Below are positions 47,104 through 56,444 of a DNA stretch of 64,000 nucleotides, piece by piece; positions within the stretch are counted from its first letter, which is position 1, and every line of letters starts with the position of its first letter. The stretch is taken from assembly GCA_014841835.1 (NCBI GenBank), contig JACYUQ010000004.1, positions 682,001 to 746,000 of the forward strand, read 5' to 3'. The position numbers and the translations under genes were made by a program. Below the pieces are notes generated by a model that had not been told where the DNA came from, ran no database searches, and saw nothing but the letters and a program-made list of their open reading frames with translations. The DNA comes from Oxalobacteraceae sp. CFBP 13730. Its GTDB lineage: Bacteria > Pseudomonadota > Gammaproteobacteria > Burkholderiales > Burkholderiaceae_D.

Positions 47104-48282
47104 ATGGAACTGTCACAACCCAAAACTGGCGCCCCGGCGCGCCCGACCGATCAATACCAGGAAGCGCCGGGCTATTTCCGCCGCCTGGGCCCGGCCGACT
47201 GGCTGTACGCGCTCGCCCTGTGCGCTGCGGCACTGTTCGCGCTGAACCGGTACGGCCACTTCATGGACATCTATGAAGAGGTGATCCTGGTGTGCACGGC
47301 GCCCGTGTTCGCCGTGCTGGGCTGGTACTGGAAACCGATGCGCTGGCTGCTGCCGCTGGTGGCCGTGCTGTCGCTGGGCGCGATCGCGCTGTACGACGGC
47401 AATCTGGCCGCTGCCGAGCAGAAATTCTTCCTCAAGTACATGCTGTCGAGCCAGTCGGCCATCCTGTGGATGAGTGCGCTGTTCGTGTTCTCGACCGTGT
47501 TCTACTGGGTTGGCTTGCTGAGCCGCAGCAAGTTCGGTGGCGGCGTGGGCGCGGCGCTGTGCTGGGCCGCAGTCGTGATCGGCGCGGTCGGCATGATGGT
47601 GCGCTGGTACGAGTCGTACCTGATCGGCCCGGACGTTGGCCATATCCCGGTGTCGAATCTTTACGAAGTGTTCATCCTGTTTGCCCTCATCACCGCGCTG
47701 TTCCACCTGTATTACGAAGAACACTACGCCACGCGCCAGCTCGGCCCGTTCGTGATGCTGATCATTGGCGCTGCCGTCGGCTTCCTGCTGTGGTACACGG
47801 TCTCGCGTGACGCTGCCCAGATCCAGCCGCTCGTGCCGGCGCTGCAGAGCTGGTGGATGAAAATCCACGTGCCGGCCAACTTCATCGGTTACGGCACCTT
47901 TGCGCTGGCTGCGATGGTCGCGTCGGCCTATCTGCTTAAATCGCACGGCATGCTGGTCGACCGCCTGCCGTCGCTCGAGGTGCTGGACGACGTGATGTAC
48001 AAGTCGATCTCGGTCGGTTTCGCGTTCTTCACCGTCGCCACCATCCTCGGCGCGCTGTGGGCCGCTGAAGCCTGGGGCGGCTACTGGTCGTGGGATCCGA
48101 AAGAGACGTGGGCGCTGATCGTGTGGCTCAATTACGCGGCGTGGCTGCACATGCGCCTGATGACGGGCCTGCGCGGCCGTGTCGCGGCCTGGTGGGCGGT
48201 GGTCGGCTTGCTGGTGACCACGTTCGCGTTCCTGGGCGTGAACATGTTCCTGTCGGGCCTGCACTCGTACGGCGAGCTGTAA
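47104..48282 (+). CDS. ccsB: Cytochrome c biogenesis protein CcsB/CcsA (ResC)
   Basis: 392 aa, about eight membrane helices. The heme-binding tryptophan-rich WWD motif is AWGGYWSWDPKETWAL near residue 325. Conserved histidines flank it (KIHVPANFIGYG; GLHSYGEL at the end). It partners ResB to move heme to the outside and attach it to CxxCH sites. GGAG precedes the ATG. Confidence 0.97.
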   Translation: MELSQPKTGAPARPTDQYQEAPGYFRRLGPADWLYALALCAAALFALNRYGHFMDIYEEVILVCTAPVFAVLGWYWKPMRWLLPLVAVLSLGAIALYDGNLAAAEQKFFLKYMLSSQSAILWMSALFVFSTVFYWVGLLSRSKFGGGVGAALCWAAVVIGAVGMMVRWYESYLIGPDVGHIPVSNLYEVFILFALITALFHLYYEEHYATRQLGPFVMLIIGAAVGFLLWYTVSRDAAQIQPLVPALQSWWMKIHVPANFIGYGTFALAAMVASAYLLKSHGMLVDRLPSLEVLDDVMYKSISVGFAFFTVATILGALWAAEAWGGYWSWDPKETWALIVWLNYAAWLHMRLMTGLRGRVAAWWAVVGLLVTTFAFLGVNMFLSGLHSYGEL

Positions 48283-48378
48283 AGACGGGCGGGCGCTGAC
48301 CCGATAGTGTTGGCCGCCTAACGCAAGCTTAAGGGAACTTCGTGTAATGTGAAGCTTCCCAAGCTCGCGAGGCCAGCC

Positions 48379-49356
48379 ATGCTCTTCAAACGCAATCCCA
48401 ACGGACTCGATCTTCCGTACCCTTCCGAAATCACGCCGCAAGAAATCTATACTGGCCGGCGTGAATTCATCACCCGCATGGCCGCCACGGCCGCTGTCGG
48501 CAGCGGCGTCTGGGAGATGGCCAACCGCGAAGCCTTTGCGCAGACCGCTGGCCAGAAGCTCGCGGCGCGCGCCAATGTGGCGCTGTCGACCGACGAAAAG
48601 CAGACCCCGTTCAAGGACGCTGCCGGCTATAACAACTTCTACGAATTTGGCCTGGACAAGGGCGATCCGGCCGAGAACGCGCACACGCTGCGCACCCGGC
48701 CCTGGACCGTGCGCATCGAGGGTGAGGTCAAGAAACCTCTCACGCTCGATATCGACAGCCTGCTGAAACTCGCGCCGTTAGAGGAACGCGTGTACCGCCT
48801 GCGCTGCGTCGAAGGCTGGTCGATGGTCATTCCGTGGGTCGGCTATTCGCTGTCGAACCTGCTCAAGCAGGTGGAACCGACCGGCAACGCCAAGTTCGTC
48901 GAATTCACGACGCTGGCCGACGCCAAGCAGATGCCGGGCCTGCGTAGTGGCGTACTGGATTGGCCGTACGTCGAGGGCTTGCGCATCGACGAAGCCATGC
49001 ACCCGCTGACGATGCTCACGATGGGCATGTACGGCCAAGTGCTGCCGAACCAGAACGGCGCGCCGGTGCGCCTTGTCGTGCCATGGAAGTACGGTTTCAA
49101 GTCGGCCAAGTCGCTGGTGCGCATTCGCCTGCTCTCGCGCCAGCCCAAGACCGCCTGGAACGACATGGCGCCGCGCGAATACGGCTTCTTCTCGAACGTA
49201 AACCCGAACGTGGACCACCCGCGCTGGTCGCAGGCCAGCGAGCGCCGCATCGGTGAATCGGGCCTGTTTGCACCGAAACGCAAAACCCTGATGTTCAATG
49301 GCTACGACCAGGTGTCGTCGCTGTATACCGGCCTGGATCTGAAGCGTTATTTCTGA
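48379..49356 (+). CDS. msrP: Protein-methionine-sulfoxide reductase catalytic subunit MsrP (YedY)
   Basis: 325 aa. Molybdopterin enzyme that repairs oxidised methionines of periplasmic proteins. A Tat signal is seen ([20 protein letters not shown]), and the Mo-ligand cysteine is in [19 protein letters not shown] 48379 with GAGG 6 bases upstream is favoured; a GTG at 48349 would add ten residues and has AAGGGA 11 bases upstream. The stop overlaps msrQ by one base. Confidence 0.97.
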   Translation: MLFKRNPNGLDLPYPSEITPQEIYTGRREFITRMAATAAVGSGVWEMANREAFAQTAGQKLAARANVALSTDEKQTPFKDAAGYNNFYEFGLDKGDPAENAHTLRTRPWTVRIEGEVKKPLTLDIDSLLKLAPLEERVYRLRCVEGWSMVIPWVGYSLSNLLKQVEPTGNAKFVEFTTLADAKQMPGLRSGVLDWPYVEGLRIDEAMHPLTMLTMGMYGQVLPNQNGAPVRLVVPWKYGFKSAKSLVRIRLLSRQPKTAWNDMAPREYGFFSNVNPNVDHPRWSQASERRIGESGLFAPKRKTLMFNGYDQVSSLYTGLDLKRYF

Positions 49357-49976
49357 TGGCAGGGTTGAATACCAAACAGGTGGGATGGGTCAAGGCGCTG
49401 GTGTTCGTGCTGGCGTTGATCCCCTTCGCGCGCCTGGTGTGGGGCACCGCCAGTGGCAGTTTTTCGGATCCGCTGGCGGCGATCACCAAGGGCAGCGGCG
49501 AATGGGCGCTGTACTTCCTGTGCATCACGCTGGCAGTAACGCCGCTGCGGCGCCTGACGGGCTGGAACTGGCTCGTCAAGCTGCGCCGGATGATCGGCCT
49601 GTTCATGTTTTTCTATGCATTCGTGCACTTCACGGCATTCCTGTGGTTCGATCACTTCTTCGATGTGCCGGCGATGCTGGCCGACGTCATCAAGCGCCCG
49701 TTCATCCTGGTGGGCTTCATCGCCTTCGTGCTGCTCATCCCGCTGGCGGCAACCTCGACCAATGCGATGATCAAGCGCCTGGGCGGCAAGCGCTGGCAAT
49801 GGCTTCACCGCCTGATCTACGTAATCGCGCCGCTGTCGATCCTGCACTTCTGGTGGATGAAAGAGGGCAAGAACGATTTCGCCAGACCGATCATCTTCGG
49901 GTCGATCATTGCGCTGCTGCTCGGATTGCGGGTGTTCTGGCACTTCAGGCGCAAGCAGCAGGTCGTGCGCGCCTGA
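49356..49976 (+). CDS. msrQ: Heme-binding membrane subunit MsrQ (YedZ)
   Basis: 206 aa with about six membrane helices of the ferric-reductase-like family. Histidines in FVHFTAFLWFDH, WLHRLIYVIAPLSILHFWW and VFWHF are likely heme ligands. It passes quinone-derived electrons to MsrP. The start is in a TGATG overlap with msrP. REP cluster 3 follows the stop. Confidence 0.97.
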   Translation: MAGLNTKQVGWVKALVFVLALIPFARLVWGTASGSFSDPLAAITKGSGEWALYFLCITLAVTPLRRLTGWNWLVKLRRMIGLFMFFYAFVHFTAFLWFDHFFDVPAMLADVIKRPFILVGFIAFVLLIPLAATSTNAMIKRLGGKRWQWLHRLIYVIAPLSILHFWWMKEGKNDFARPIIFGSIIALLLGLRVFWHFRRKQQVVRA

Positions 49977-49991
49977 GCACCAACGTGAAAA

Positions 49992-50179
49992 GCCGGGGTC
50001 AGGTCTGACATTCGGACACGATCTCGACAGTCTTCAGTCGAAACTGGCTGGTACCGCGCCATGCTATTACTGGGCGGGAACCATTGGAAGTGGCTAAAGC
50101 TGAGGTCGTGTCTGAATGTCAGACCTGACCCCGGCTTCGATCGTCGAGCTCGTGTCCGAATGTCAGACCTGACCCCGGC
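49992..50179. repeat. REP cluster 3: three copies of the 34-base repeat (+,-,-)
   Basis: Copies at 49992-50025 (+), 50102-50135 (-) and 50146-50179 (-). The core is the same as in clusters 1 and 2. The spacer 50026-50101 is homologous to that of cluster 2 (shared gacagtc, aac(c/t)ggctg, accgcgccatgcta, ctggg, ggctaa). The cluster fills the convergent junction between msrQ (ends 49976) and lysA (ends 50186). Confidence 0.92.
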
Positions 50180-50185
50180 TTTGTT

Positions 50186-51463
50186 TTATTTGATGAGCGT
50201 TTCGAGCGCGAAGGTTTCGCTTGGGGTTTCGCGGCGGCGCACCAGGTGGATGGTGTCGCCATCGACGATGACTTCGGCTGCGCGGCCGCGCGTATTGTAG
50301 TTCGACGCCATTGTCATGCCGTAGGCGCCGGCCGTCATCATGGCCAGCAGGTCGCCCGGTTCCAACGCCAGCTCGCGCTCGCGTGCCAGCCAGTCACCCG
50401 ATTCGCAGATCGGTCCCACGACATCCCACATCAGTGCTGCGCTCTCGCGCGGCGTCACCGCCTTCAGGCCCATCCAGGCCTGATACAGCGTCGGGCGCAT
50501 CATGTCATTCATCGCGGCGTCGACGATGCAGAAGTTCTTTTCGGCGCCAGGTTTGAGGTATTCCACGCGCGTGAGCAGCACGCCGGCTTCGGCAACGATC
50601 GAGCGGCCCGGCTCGAAGATCACCTTGAGCGGCTGGCCGTCGTACTTTGCTGCGCGCCAGGCGTCGATGCGCGCGAACAGGCGGGCCAGGTAGTCGCCCA
50701 CCGGCACTGGCGGCGCATCGCCGGCCACGCCGTAGTCGACGCCGATGCCGCCGCCGATATCCAGGTGGTGAAGGTGGATGCCTTCGGCGTGCAGCGTGTC
50801 GATCAGGTCGATCAGCTTGTCGAGCGCCTCGAGCAGCGGCGCGTCGTCCAGCAGCTGCGAGCCGATATGGCAGTCGATGCCGACGACGTCCAGGTGCGCC
50901 AATGCGGCGGCTGCGCGGTAGGTGTCGAGCGCCTCGTCGAAGGCGACGCCGAATTTATTGGCCTTCAGGCCGGTGGCGATGTACGGGTGGGTCTTGGCGT
51001 CCACGTTCGGGTTCACGCGCAGCGAGACCGGCGCGCGCATGCCGAGTTTGCCGGCCACGGCGTTCAGGCGGTGCAGCTCGGGGATCGATTCCACGTTGAA
51101 GCACAGGATGCCTTTTTCCAGTGCCAGCGTCATCTCGGCCTCGGTCTTGCCCACGCCCGAGAAAATGGTCTTGCCCGGGTCGCCGCCGGCAGCGATCACG
51201 CGCAGCAGTTCGCCGCCCGAGACGATGTCGAAGCCCGCACCCTGGCGTGCCAGCAGGTCGAGCACGGCGAGGTTCGAGTTGGCCTTCATCGCGTAGCAGA
51301 CCAGGGCGTCGCGCCCGGCGCAGGCATCCTGGTAGGCGTTGAAGTTCTCGAGCAGCGTGGCCTTTGAGTAAACATAGGTCGGCGTGCCGAATTCGTCGGC
51401 GATGGCGGACAGGGACGCGCCTTCGGCGTGCAGCACGCCGTCCTGGTACAAGAAGTGGGGCAT
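50186..51463 (-). CDS. lysA: Diaminopimelate decarboxylase
   Basis: 425 aa. Last step of lysine synthesis, meso-diaminopimelate to lysine. The PLP lysine is in VCYAMKANSNLAVL (about residue 59), and the PLP phosphate site in HIGSQLLDD and GGGIGVDYG. The substrate-side Cys is in VVGPICESGDWLARE, and the C-terminal AYGMTMASNYNTRGRAAEV is typical. It follows lptM by 29 bases; lptM-lysA divergent from cyaY is the usual order. Confidence 0.98.
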   Translation of the reverse strand: MPHFLYQDGVLHAEGASLSAIADEFGTPTYVYSKATLLENFNAYQDACAGRDALVCYAMKANSNLAVLDLLARQGAGFDIVSGGELLRVIAAGGDPGKTIFSGVGKTEAEMTLALEKGILCFNVESIPELHRLNAVAGKLGMRAPVSLRVNPNVDAKTHPYIATGLKANKFGVAFDEALDTYRAAAALAHLDVVGIDCHIGSQLLDDAPLLEALDKLIDLIDTLHAEGIHLHHLDIGGGIGVDYGVAGDAPPVPVGDYLARLFARIDAWRAAKYDGQPLKVIFEPGRSIVAEAGVLLTRVEYLKPGAEKNFCIVDAAMNDMMRPTLYQAWMGLKAVTPRESAALMWDVVGPICESGDWLARERELALEPGDLLAMMTAGAYGMTMASNYNTRGRAAEVIVDGDTIHLVRRRETPSETFALETLIK

Positions 51464-51492
51464 AGGGTAAAAGCGAAGGTGGAAGCGGACGG

Positions 51493-51675
51493 TTAGCGGT
51501 ATGGCGCCGGGGTGGACGCGTTGTTCGACGGGACGGGCTGGGCTGGCTGGTCGACGACGACCGGCGCGGGCCTGGCGGGTGGGTTGGGCATGTACAGCGG
51601 GCCGGTCTGGCCGCAGCCGGCGAGGGCAGAAGCGAGCAGCGCAGCGCCGAAAGGAAGCGCGAGGGAGGACTTCAC
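51493..51675 (-). CDS. lptM: LptM-type small lipoprotein (LppL)
   Basis: 60 aa. Signal peptide and lipobox LAGC are followed by GQTGPLYMPNPP, the LptM family signature. The remainder is Pro-rich (PAPVVVDQPAQPVPSNN). LptM helps mature the LptD lipopolysaccharide transporter (family knowledge). The start is GTG 51675 (MKSSLALPFGAALLASALAG); a longer in-frame extension would overlap cyaY antisense. Located between lysA and divergent cyaY as in relatives. Confidence 0.9.
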   Translation of the reverse strand: MKSSLALPFGAALLASALAGCGQTGPLYMPNPPARPAPVVVDQPAQPVPSNNASTPAPYR

Positions 51676-51715
51676 GATTAGAATCAAGGTTTGATTAGCA
51701 GATTTGGAGTGTAGC

Positions 51716-52045
51716 ATGACCGAAACCGAATTTTTGGACCTGGCCGACCTGACCCTGAAACGGATCGAAACGGCCTTCGATCGCCTGAACGACGAGGACA
51801 TCGTCGACGTCGAGTGCAAGCGCAGCGGCAACGTGCTCGAAATCGAGTTCATCGACAACGGCACCAAGATCATCATCAACAGCCAGGCGCCGCTGCAAGA
51901 GATGTGGCTGGCCGCGCGCTCGGGTGGCTATCACTACAAGCGCGTGGGCGACGAATGGCGCAATACGCGCGACGACAGCGAGTTCTTTGCGGCGCTCGGG
52001 CGCTATGCGAGCGAGCAGGGCGGGGCACCGGTCACCCTGGTGTAA
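51716..52045 (+). CDS. cyaY: Iron donor protein CyaY (bacterial frataxin)
   Basis: 109 aa. The acidic N-terminal helix (MTETEFLDLADLTLKRIETAFDRLNDEDIVDVEC) binds iron, and the central sheet has IEFIDNGTKIIINSQAPLQEMWLAARSGGYHY. It regulates Fe-S cluster assembly by IscS. ATG 51716 has GGAG 9 bases upstream. Confidence 0.98.
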   Translation: MTETEFLDLADLTLKRIETAFDRLNDEDIVDVECKRSGNVLEIEFIDNGTKIIINSQAPLQEMWLAARSGGYHYKRVGDEWRNTRDDSEFFAALGRYASEQGGAPVTLV

Positions 52046-52060
52046 CGCAGTCTCGCACTA

Positions 52061-52093
52061 ACGACAAAGGCGGCCATTGGCCGCCTTTGTCGT
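52061..52093. terminator. 15-bp hairpin between cyaY and PBP1a gene, bidirectional
   Basis: ACGACAAAGGCGGCC (52061-52075) and GGCCGCCTTTGTCGT (52079-52093) pair perfectly around ATT. Convergent genes end at 52045 and 52109. T content after the stem is low, so termination would rely on the long stem. Confidence 0.8.
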
Positions 52094-52108
52094 TTCATGC
52101 ACGGGTGA

Positions 52109-54442
52109 TCAGAACAACTCGTTCCTCACCGCGTCGCGTTCCTGCTGTTGCTGCGCCGGCGGCGGCTGGCCGACGTCGAGCGCTTCGACGCCGCTGCCCG
52201 GCGGCGTCTCGGCGTAGTAGTACTCGGACCCGTACTGCACCAGGCCGGCCGGCACTTCGCGTTCGACCATCGGCTGGTCCTTCAGCGCCTTTTGCATGTA
52301 GCCGATCCAGATCGGGAGGGCCAGGCCGCCGCCGGTCTCGCGCGCGCCCAGGTTGCGCGGCTTGTCGTAGCCCATCCAGGCGATGCCCACCAGCTTTGGC
52401 TGGTAGCCGGCGAACCAGGCGTCGATCGAGTCGTTGGTGGTGCCGGTCTTGCCAGCCAGGTCGGTGCGCTTCAGGGCCATCGCCTTGACCGCAGTGCCGT
52501 GGCGGACCACGTCCTTGAGCATGCTGTCCATCAGGAAGGCGTTGCGCGCATCGATCACGCGGTTCGCTTCGTCGCCCGCGCGTGCCGGCCGTGCTTCGGA
52601 CAGCACCTTGCCGTCGCTGTCGGTGACCTTCGAGATCAGGTACGGGCTGACGCGGTAGCCGCCATTGGCGAACACCGCGTAGGCGCCGGCCATCTGCAGC
52701 GGATTGGTCGCACCCGCGCCCAAGGCCAGCGTCAGGTAGGCCGGATTGCGCTCCGGATCAAAGCCGAAGCGGGCCGCGTATTCCTGGCCGTAGCGCGCGC
52801 CGATCTTGTTCAGGATGCGGATCGAGATCATGTTCTTCGACTGCTGCAGGCCGCGTCGCATCGTCATCGGACCATCGTACTTGCTGTCGTAGTTCTTCGG
52901 TTCCCACGCCTGGCCGCCGGTCTGGCCGGCATCGAAACTGATCGGCGCATCGTTGATGATGGTCGCTGGCGACAGGCCGCGCTCGAGCGAGGCCGAATAG
53001 ATGAACGGCTTGAACGACGAACCGGGCTGGCGCCAGGCTTGCGTCACGTGGTTGAACTTGTTGCGGTTGAAGTCGAAGCCGCCCACCAGCGCGCGGATCG
53101 CACCGTCTTCGGTATTGGCCGCCACAAAGGCCGATTCCACTTCGGGCATCTGCGTGATCAGCCACTTCGAGTCGTCGTCCTGCATCACGCGGACCACGGC
53201 GCCGCGGCGCACGCGCCGGTTCGGCGCAGCCTTGTCTGACAGCCAGGCTTTGGCAAACGCCAGGCCCGGGCCCGACAGCGTGATCGTCTCGCCTGATGCG
53301 ATCGCTGCCTGGACCTGCGTGCTCGACGCCTGCAGCACGACGGCGGCGATGATGTTGTCGCTGTCCGGATGCTCGGCCAGCTCGGCCTCGATCGCCTCGT
53401 CGGCCGCCGCTTTACCCGATGGCAGATCGATGAACGATTCCGGGCCGCGATAGGCGCGGCGGCGTTCATAGTCCATCACGCCCCGGCGCAGTGCCAGGTA
53501 GGCAGCATCCTGGTCAGCCTTGGTGATGGTGGTAAAGACGTTCAGGCCGCGCGTGTAGGTGTCTTCCTTGAACTGCTCATACACCAGCTGGCGCGCCATT
53601 TCGGCCACGTACTCGGCGTGCACGCCGAAGGCGGCGCTGTCGGTCTTGATCTTGAGTGGTTCGACCTTGGCCTGGGCAAACTGGGCGTCGCTGATATAGC
53701 CCAGCTGGTGCATGCGCACCAGGATGTATTGCTGACGCGTCTTGGCGCGGGTCGGATTGACCACGGGGTTGTAGGCCGACGGGGCTTTCGGCAGGCCGGC
53801 CAGCATGGCCGCTTCGGCCACGGTGATGTCGCGCAGGTCCTTGCCGAAGTAGATCTGGGCCGCCGACTGGAAGCCGAAGGCGCGCTGCCCCAGGTAGATC
53901 TGGTTCATGTACAGCTCGAGAATCTGGTCCTTGGACAGGTTCTTCTCGATCTTCCAGGCCAGCATCGCTTCATACGCCTTGCGCTTGAAGGTCTGTTCCG
54001 ACGACAGGAAGAAATTGCGCGCCACCTGCTGGGTGATGGTCGATGCGCCCTGGCGCGCGCCGCCGGTGGCGTTGCGCACGGCCGCGCGCATGATGCCCAG
54101 GTAATCGATGCCGCTGTGCTCATAGAAGCGGTCGTCTTCGATCGACAGCACGGCCTTTTTCATGACATCCGGAATGTCCTTGAAGTGGACCAGCGTGCGG
54201 CGCTCTTCGCCGAATTCGCCGATCAGGACGTTATCGGCCGTGAAGATCCGCAGTGGCATCTTGGGCCGGTAGTCGGTGATCGTGTCCAGCGCCGGCAGGT
54301 TCGGGTACGCCATGGCCAGGGCGAACACGAGCACGAGTACGCCGATCGCACCCAGGCCGAACAGGCTGGCGAATGCAATGAGGATCAGGCGCTTGGGGCT
54401 GAACTTCGAGGAGGAAGAAGGTGCTGCCTGTTTCTCTTTCAT
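52109..54442 (-). CDS. mrcA: Penicillin-binding protein 1A
   Basis: 777 aa. Bifunctional peptidoglycan synthase. One N-terminal membrane helix (RLILIAFASLFGLGAIGVLVLVF). The glycosyltransferase domain has AVLSIEDDRFYEHSG, GASTITQQVARNFFLS and ELYMNQIYLGQRAFG. The transpeptidase has SxxK (SSFK in RQPGSSFKPFIY), SKN (QQSKNMISI) and KTGT (LAGKTGTTND). ATG 54442 is chosen because a TATAAT -10 box on the minus strand (54476-54471) overlaps the other candidate at 54472. Divergent from pilM, as in many proteobacteria. Confidence 0.97.
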   Translation of the reverse strand: MKEKQAAPSSSSKFSPKRLILIAFASLFGLGAIGVLVLVFALAMAYPNLPALDTITDYRPKMPLRIFTADNVLIGEFGEERRTLVHFKDIPDVMKKAVLSIEDDRFYEHSGIDYLGIMRAAVRNATGGARQGASTITQQVARNFFLSSEQTFKRKAYEAMLAWKIEKNLSKDQILELYMNQIYLGQRAFGFQSAAQIYFGKDLRDITVAEAAMLAGLPKAPSAYNPVVNPTRAKTRQQYILVRMHQLGYISDAQFAQAKVEPLKIKTDSAAFGVHAEYVAEMARQLVYEQFKEDTYTRGLNVFTTITKADQDAAYLALRRGVMDYERRRAYRGPESFIDLPSGKAAADEAIEAELAEHPDSDNIIAAVVLQASSTQVQAAIASGETITLSGPGLAFAKAWLSDKAAPNRRVRRGAVVRVMQDDDSKWLITQMPEVESAFVAANTEDGAIRALVGGFDFNRNKFNHVTQAWRQPGSSFKPFIYSASLERGLSPATIINDAPISFDAGQTGGQAWEPKNYDSKYDGPMTMRRGLQQSKNMISIRILNKIGARYGQEYAARFGFDPERNPAYLTLALGAGATNPLQMAGAYAVFANGGYRVSPYLISKVTDSDGKVLSEARPARAGDEANRVIDARNAFLMDSMLKDVVRHGTAVKAMALKRTDLAGKTGTTNDSIDAWFAGYQPKLVGIAWMGYDKPRNLGARETGGGLALPIWIGYMQKALKDQPMVEREVPAGLVQYGSEYYYAETPPGSGVEALDVGQPPPAQQQQERDAVRNELF

Positions 54443-54762
54443 GCTGACTTTCGCTTTGTTGATCCGCCTCATTATAAGACAGCAGTTTGGCACCCGATAC
54501 TGGCCGAGCCTTAATCGAACCACAGAGCAATATTTAGCTGGCAATGAATCGGCAAAGTGTGGTGCGCATGCCCCGCATTCTGATGTTCCCAAGTAGAAAT
54601 ATCTTGTCCGGCATCATCCTTTATTGCTACGATCCGAGACGGTGCTTTCACGTAAGTATCGGATTTTTATAAGAAATTAACAGGTGTTTGGTTAACGACA
54701 ACGACCCTTGCAAGGGCGTCCACAGCCAGATTCTGTCCCAATCGGTGTCAAGGAGTGTTTTG
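54443..54762. promoter_or_regulatory. Divergent promoter region of mrcA and pilM
   Basis: AT-richer than its surroundings. Minus strand: TATAAT at 54476-54471 for mrcA, -35 unclear. Plus strand: TTTCAC (54646-54651) and TATAAG (54668-54673), spacer 16, for the pil operon. CCCTTGCAAGGG (54711-54722) is a perfect 12-base palindrome in the pilM leader. No gene is seen. Confidence 0.5.
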
Positions 54763-55827
54763 GTGATCAATCTGGGTTCCTTGTTTGGAAAGTCGAGTCC
54801 GCCAATGATCGGGCTCGATATCAGCACGTCCGGCGTTCGCCTGGTCGAGCTGGCCGACGCCGGCAAGGGACTCGTGCGCCTCGAGCGCTACGCGACCGAA
54901 TCGCTGCCACGCGGCGCCGTGGTTGATGGCAATATCGAAAACATGGACCAGGTCGCCGACGCCGTGCGCCGGGTCTGGAAAAAGAGCGGCACGCGTGCCA
55001 AGCACGTCGCGCTGGGCATGCCGCCGGCGGCCGTGATCACCAAGAAAATCATCCTGCCGGCCGGTTTGTCGGAAGACCAGCTCGAAGTGCAGGTCGAATC
55101 CGAAGCCAGCCAGTACATCCCGTTCGCGCTCGATGAAGTCAGCCTCGATTTCGACGTGATCGGCCCGGCGCTCAACTCGGCGGACGACATGGAAGTGATG
55201 CTGGCCGCCGCCCGCCGCGAAAAAGTCGAGGACCGCATCGCCATCGCCGAAGGTGCCGGCCTGCTGGCCACCGTGATGGACATCGAATCGTACGCCGCGC
55301 GCAGTGCGCTGGAAAACGCCGCCGGCTTGATGCGCGACCAGATCGTGGCACTGTTTCAGATCGGCGCCCAGGCCACCCACGTGTCGGTGCTGTTCAACGG
55401 CGAAGCAGTCTACGAGCGCGAACAGCCGTTCGGCGGCAACACGCTCACGCAGGACATCGTGCGCGCCTATGGCATGGCGTTCGAAGAAGCCGAAACGCGC
55501 AAGAAGGCAGGCGACCTGCCGGAAAACTACCGCGCCGACCTGCTCGCGCCATTTCTCGAAAACGCGGCGCTGGAAGTCACGCGCGCGATCCAGTTCTTCT
55601 ACACGTCGACGCCGTACACGCGGATCGACCGCATCTACCTGGCCGGCGGCTGCGCGCTGCTGCCGGGCATGATGGAGATCGTGACCGGCCGTACCCGCAT
55701 CGCCACCAGCCTGGCCTCGCCGTTCGACAATATGGCGTTCGGCCCCGGCGTGCGTGAACACCAGCTGCGCCAGGAAGCGCCGGCCTACCTGGTCGCGTGT
55801 GGCCTGGCATTGCGGAGGTTTGGCTGA
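54763..55827 (+). CDS. pilM: Type IV pilus assembly protein PilM
   Basis: 354 aa, actin-like cytoplasmic ATPase-fold protein that binds the PilN N-terminus. It contains MIGLDISTSGVRLVEL (phosphate 1), IQFFYTSTPYTRIDRIYLAGGCALLPGM (adenosine loop) and the family end YLVACGLALRRFG. The start is GTG 54763 (MINLGSLFGK) with AGGAG 7 bases upstream; the open frame extends to 54688 without similarity. The stop overlaps pilN (TGATG). Confidence 0.96.
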   Translation: MINLGSLFGKSSPPMIGLDISTSGVRLVELADAGKGLVRLERYATESLPRGAVVDGNIENMDQVADAVRRVWKKSGTRAKHVALGMPPAAVITKKIILPAGLSEDQLEVQVESEASQYIPFALDEVSLDFDVIGPALNSADDMEVMLAAARREKVEDRIAIAEGAGLLATVMDIESYAARSALENAAGLMRDQIVALFQIGAQATHVSVLFNGEAVYEREQPFGGNTLTQDIVRAYGMAFEEAETRKKAGDLPENYRADLLAPFLENAALEVTRAIQFFYTSTPYTRIDRIYLAGGCALLPGMMEIVTGRTRIATSLASPFDNMAFGPGVREHQLRQEAPAYLVACGLALRRFG

Positions 55828-56444
55828 TGATCCGCATTAACCTGTTGCCTCACCGCGAGGCAAAACGCAAGCAGAAGCAATCGGCATTCGTGGCGTTGAT
55901 GGCGCTTGGCGGCCTGGTCGGCGCCGGCATCGTGCTGCTGGTAGGTGGCTACAACGCCAGCCAGATTTCGGTCCAGAACGAGCGCAACGAAGTGCTCAAG
56001 CAGGCCAGCGCCGATCTCGACAAGAAGATCGGCGAGATCACGACGCTCAAGGAAGAAATCGCTGCCCTGCAGGCACGCCAGCAGGCGGTCGAAGACTTGC
56101 AGGGCGACCGCAACCAGCCGGTCTACCTGCTCGACGAACTGGTGCGCCAGACGCCCGACGGCGTGCACCTCAAGACCGTCAAGCAGGATGGCCAGCGCGT
56201 GATCCTGACCGGCACCGCCCAGTCGCAGGAGCGCGTCGCCGAGCTGCTGCGCAATCTGTCGAGCCAGTCGGCGTGGCTGGAAAAGCCTGACCTGACCGAG
56301 GTGCGCGCTGCCACTGTCACCCAGAGCAAGAGCGCGCGCAAGGTGGTCGAATTCACGCTGGCCGTATCGATCAAGCGCGCCCGCAACAGCGATGCGCTTG
56401 ACGACGGCGCCACCGCCAAACCTGGCGCGTCGGAGAAATCATGA
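55827..56444 (+). CDS. pilN: Type IV pilus inner membrane protein PilN
   Basis: 205 aa. The conserved cytoplasmic N-terminus MIRINLLPHREAKRK binds PilM. One membrane helix (LGGLVGAGIVLLVGGY) is followed by a periplasmic coiled coil (EVLKQASADLDKKIGEITTLKEEIAALQARQQ) and a ferredoxin-like domain. It starts in a TGATG overlap with pilM and ends in an ATGA overlap with pilO. Confidence 0.96.
   Translation: MIRINLLPHREAKRKQKQSAFVALMALGGLVGAGIVLLVGGYNASQISVQNERNEVLKQASADLDKKIGEITTLKEEIAALQARQQAVEDLQGDRNQPVYLLDELVRQTPDGVHLKTVKQDGQRVILTGTAQSQERVAELLRNLSSQSAWLEKPDLTEVRAATVTQSKSARKVVEFTLAVSIKRARNSDALDDGATAKPGASEKS

Noticed and set aside
52109-54592. Longer PBP1a start at 54592 or 54472
   Set aside because: The upstream part lacks a helix or family match, and a TATAAT box overlaps the 54472 ATG on the coding strand.
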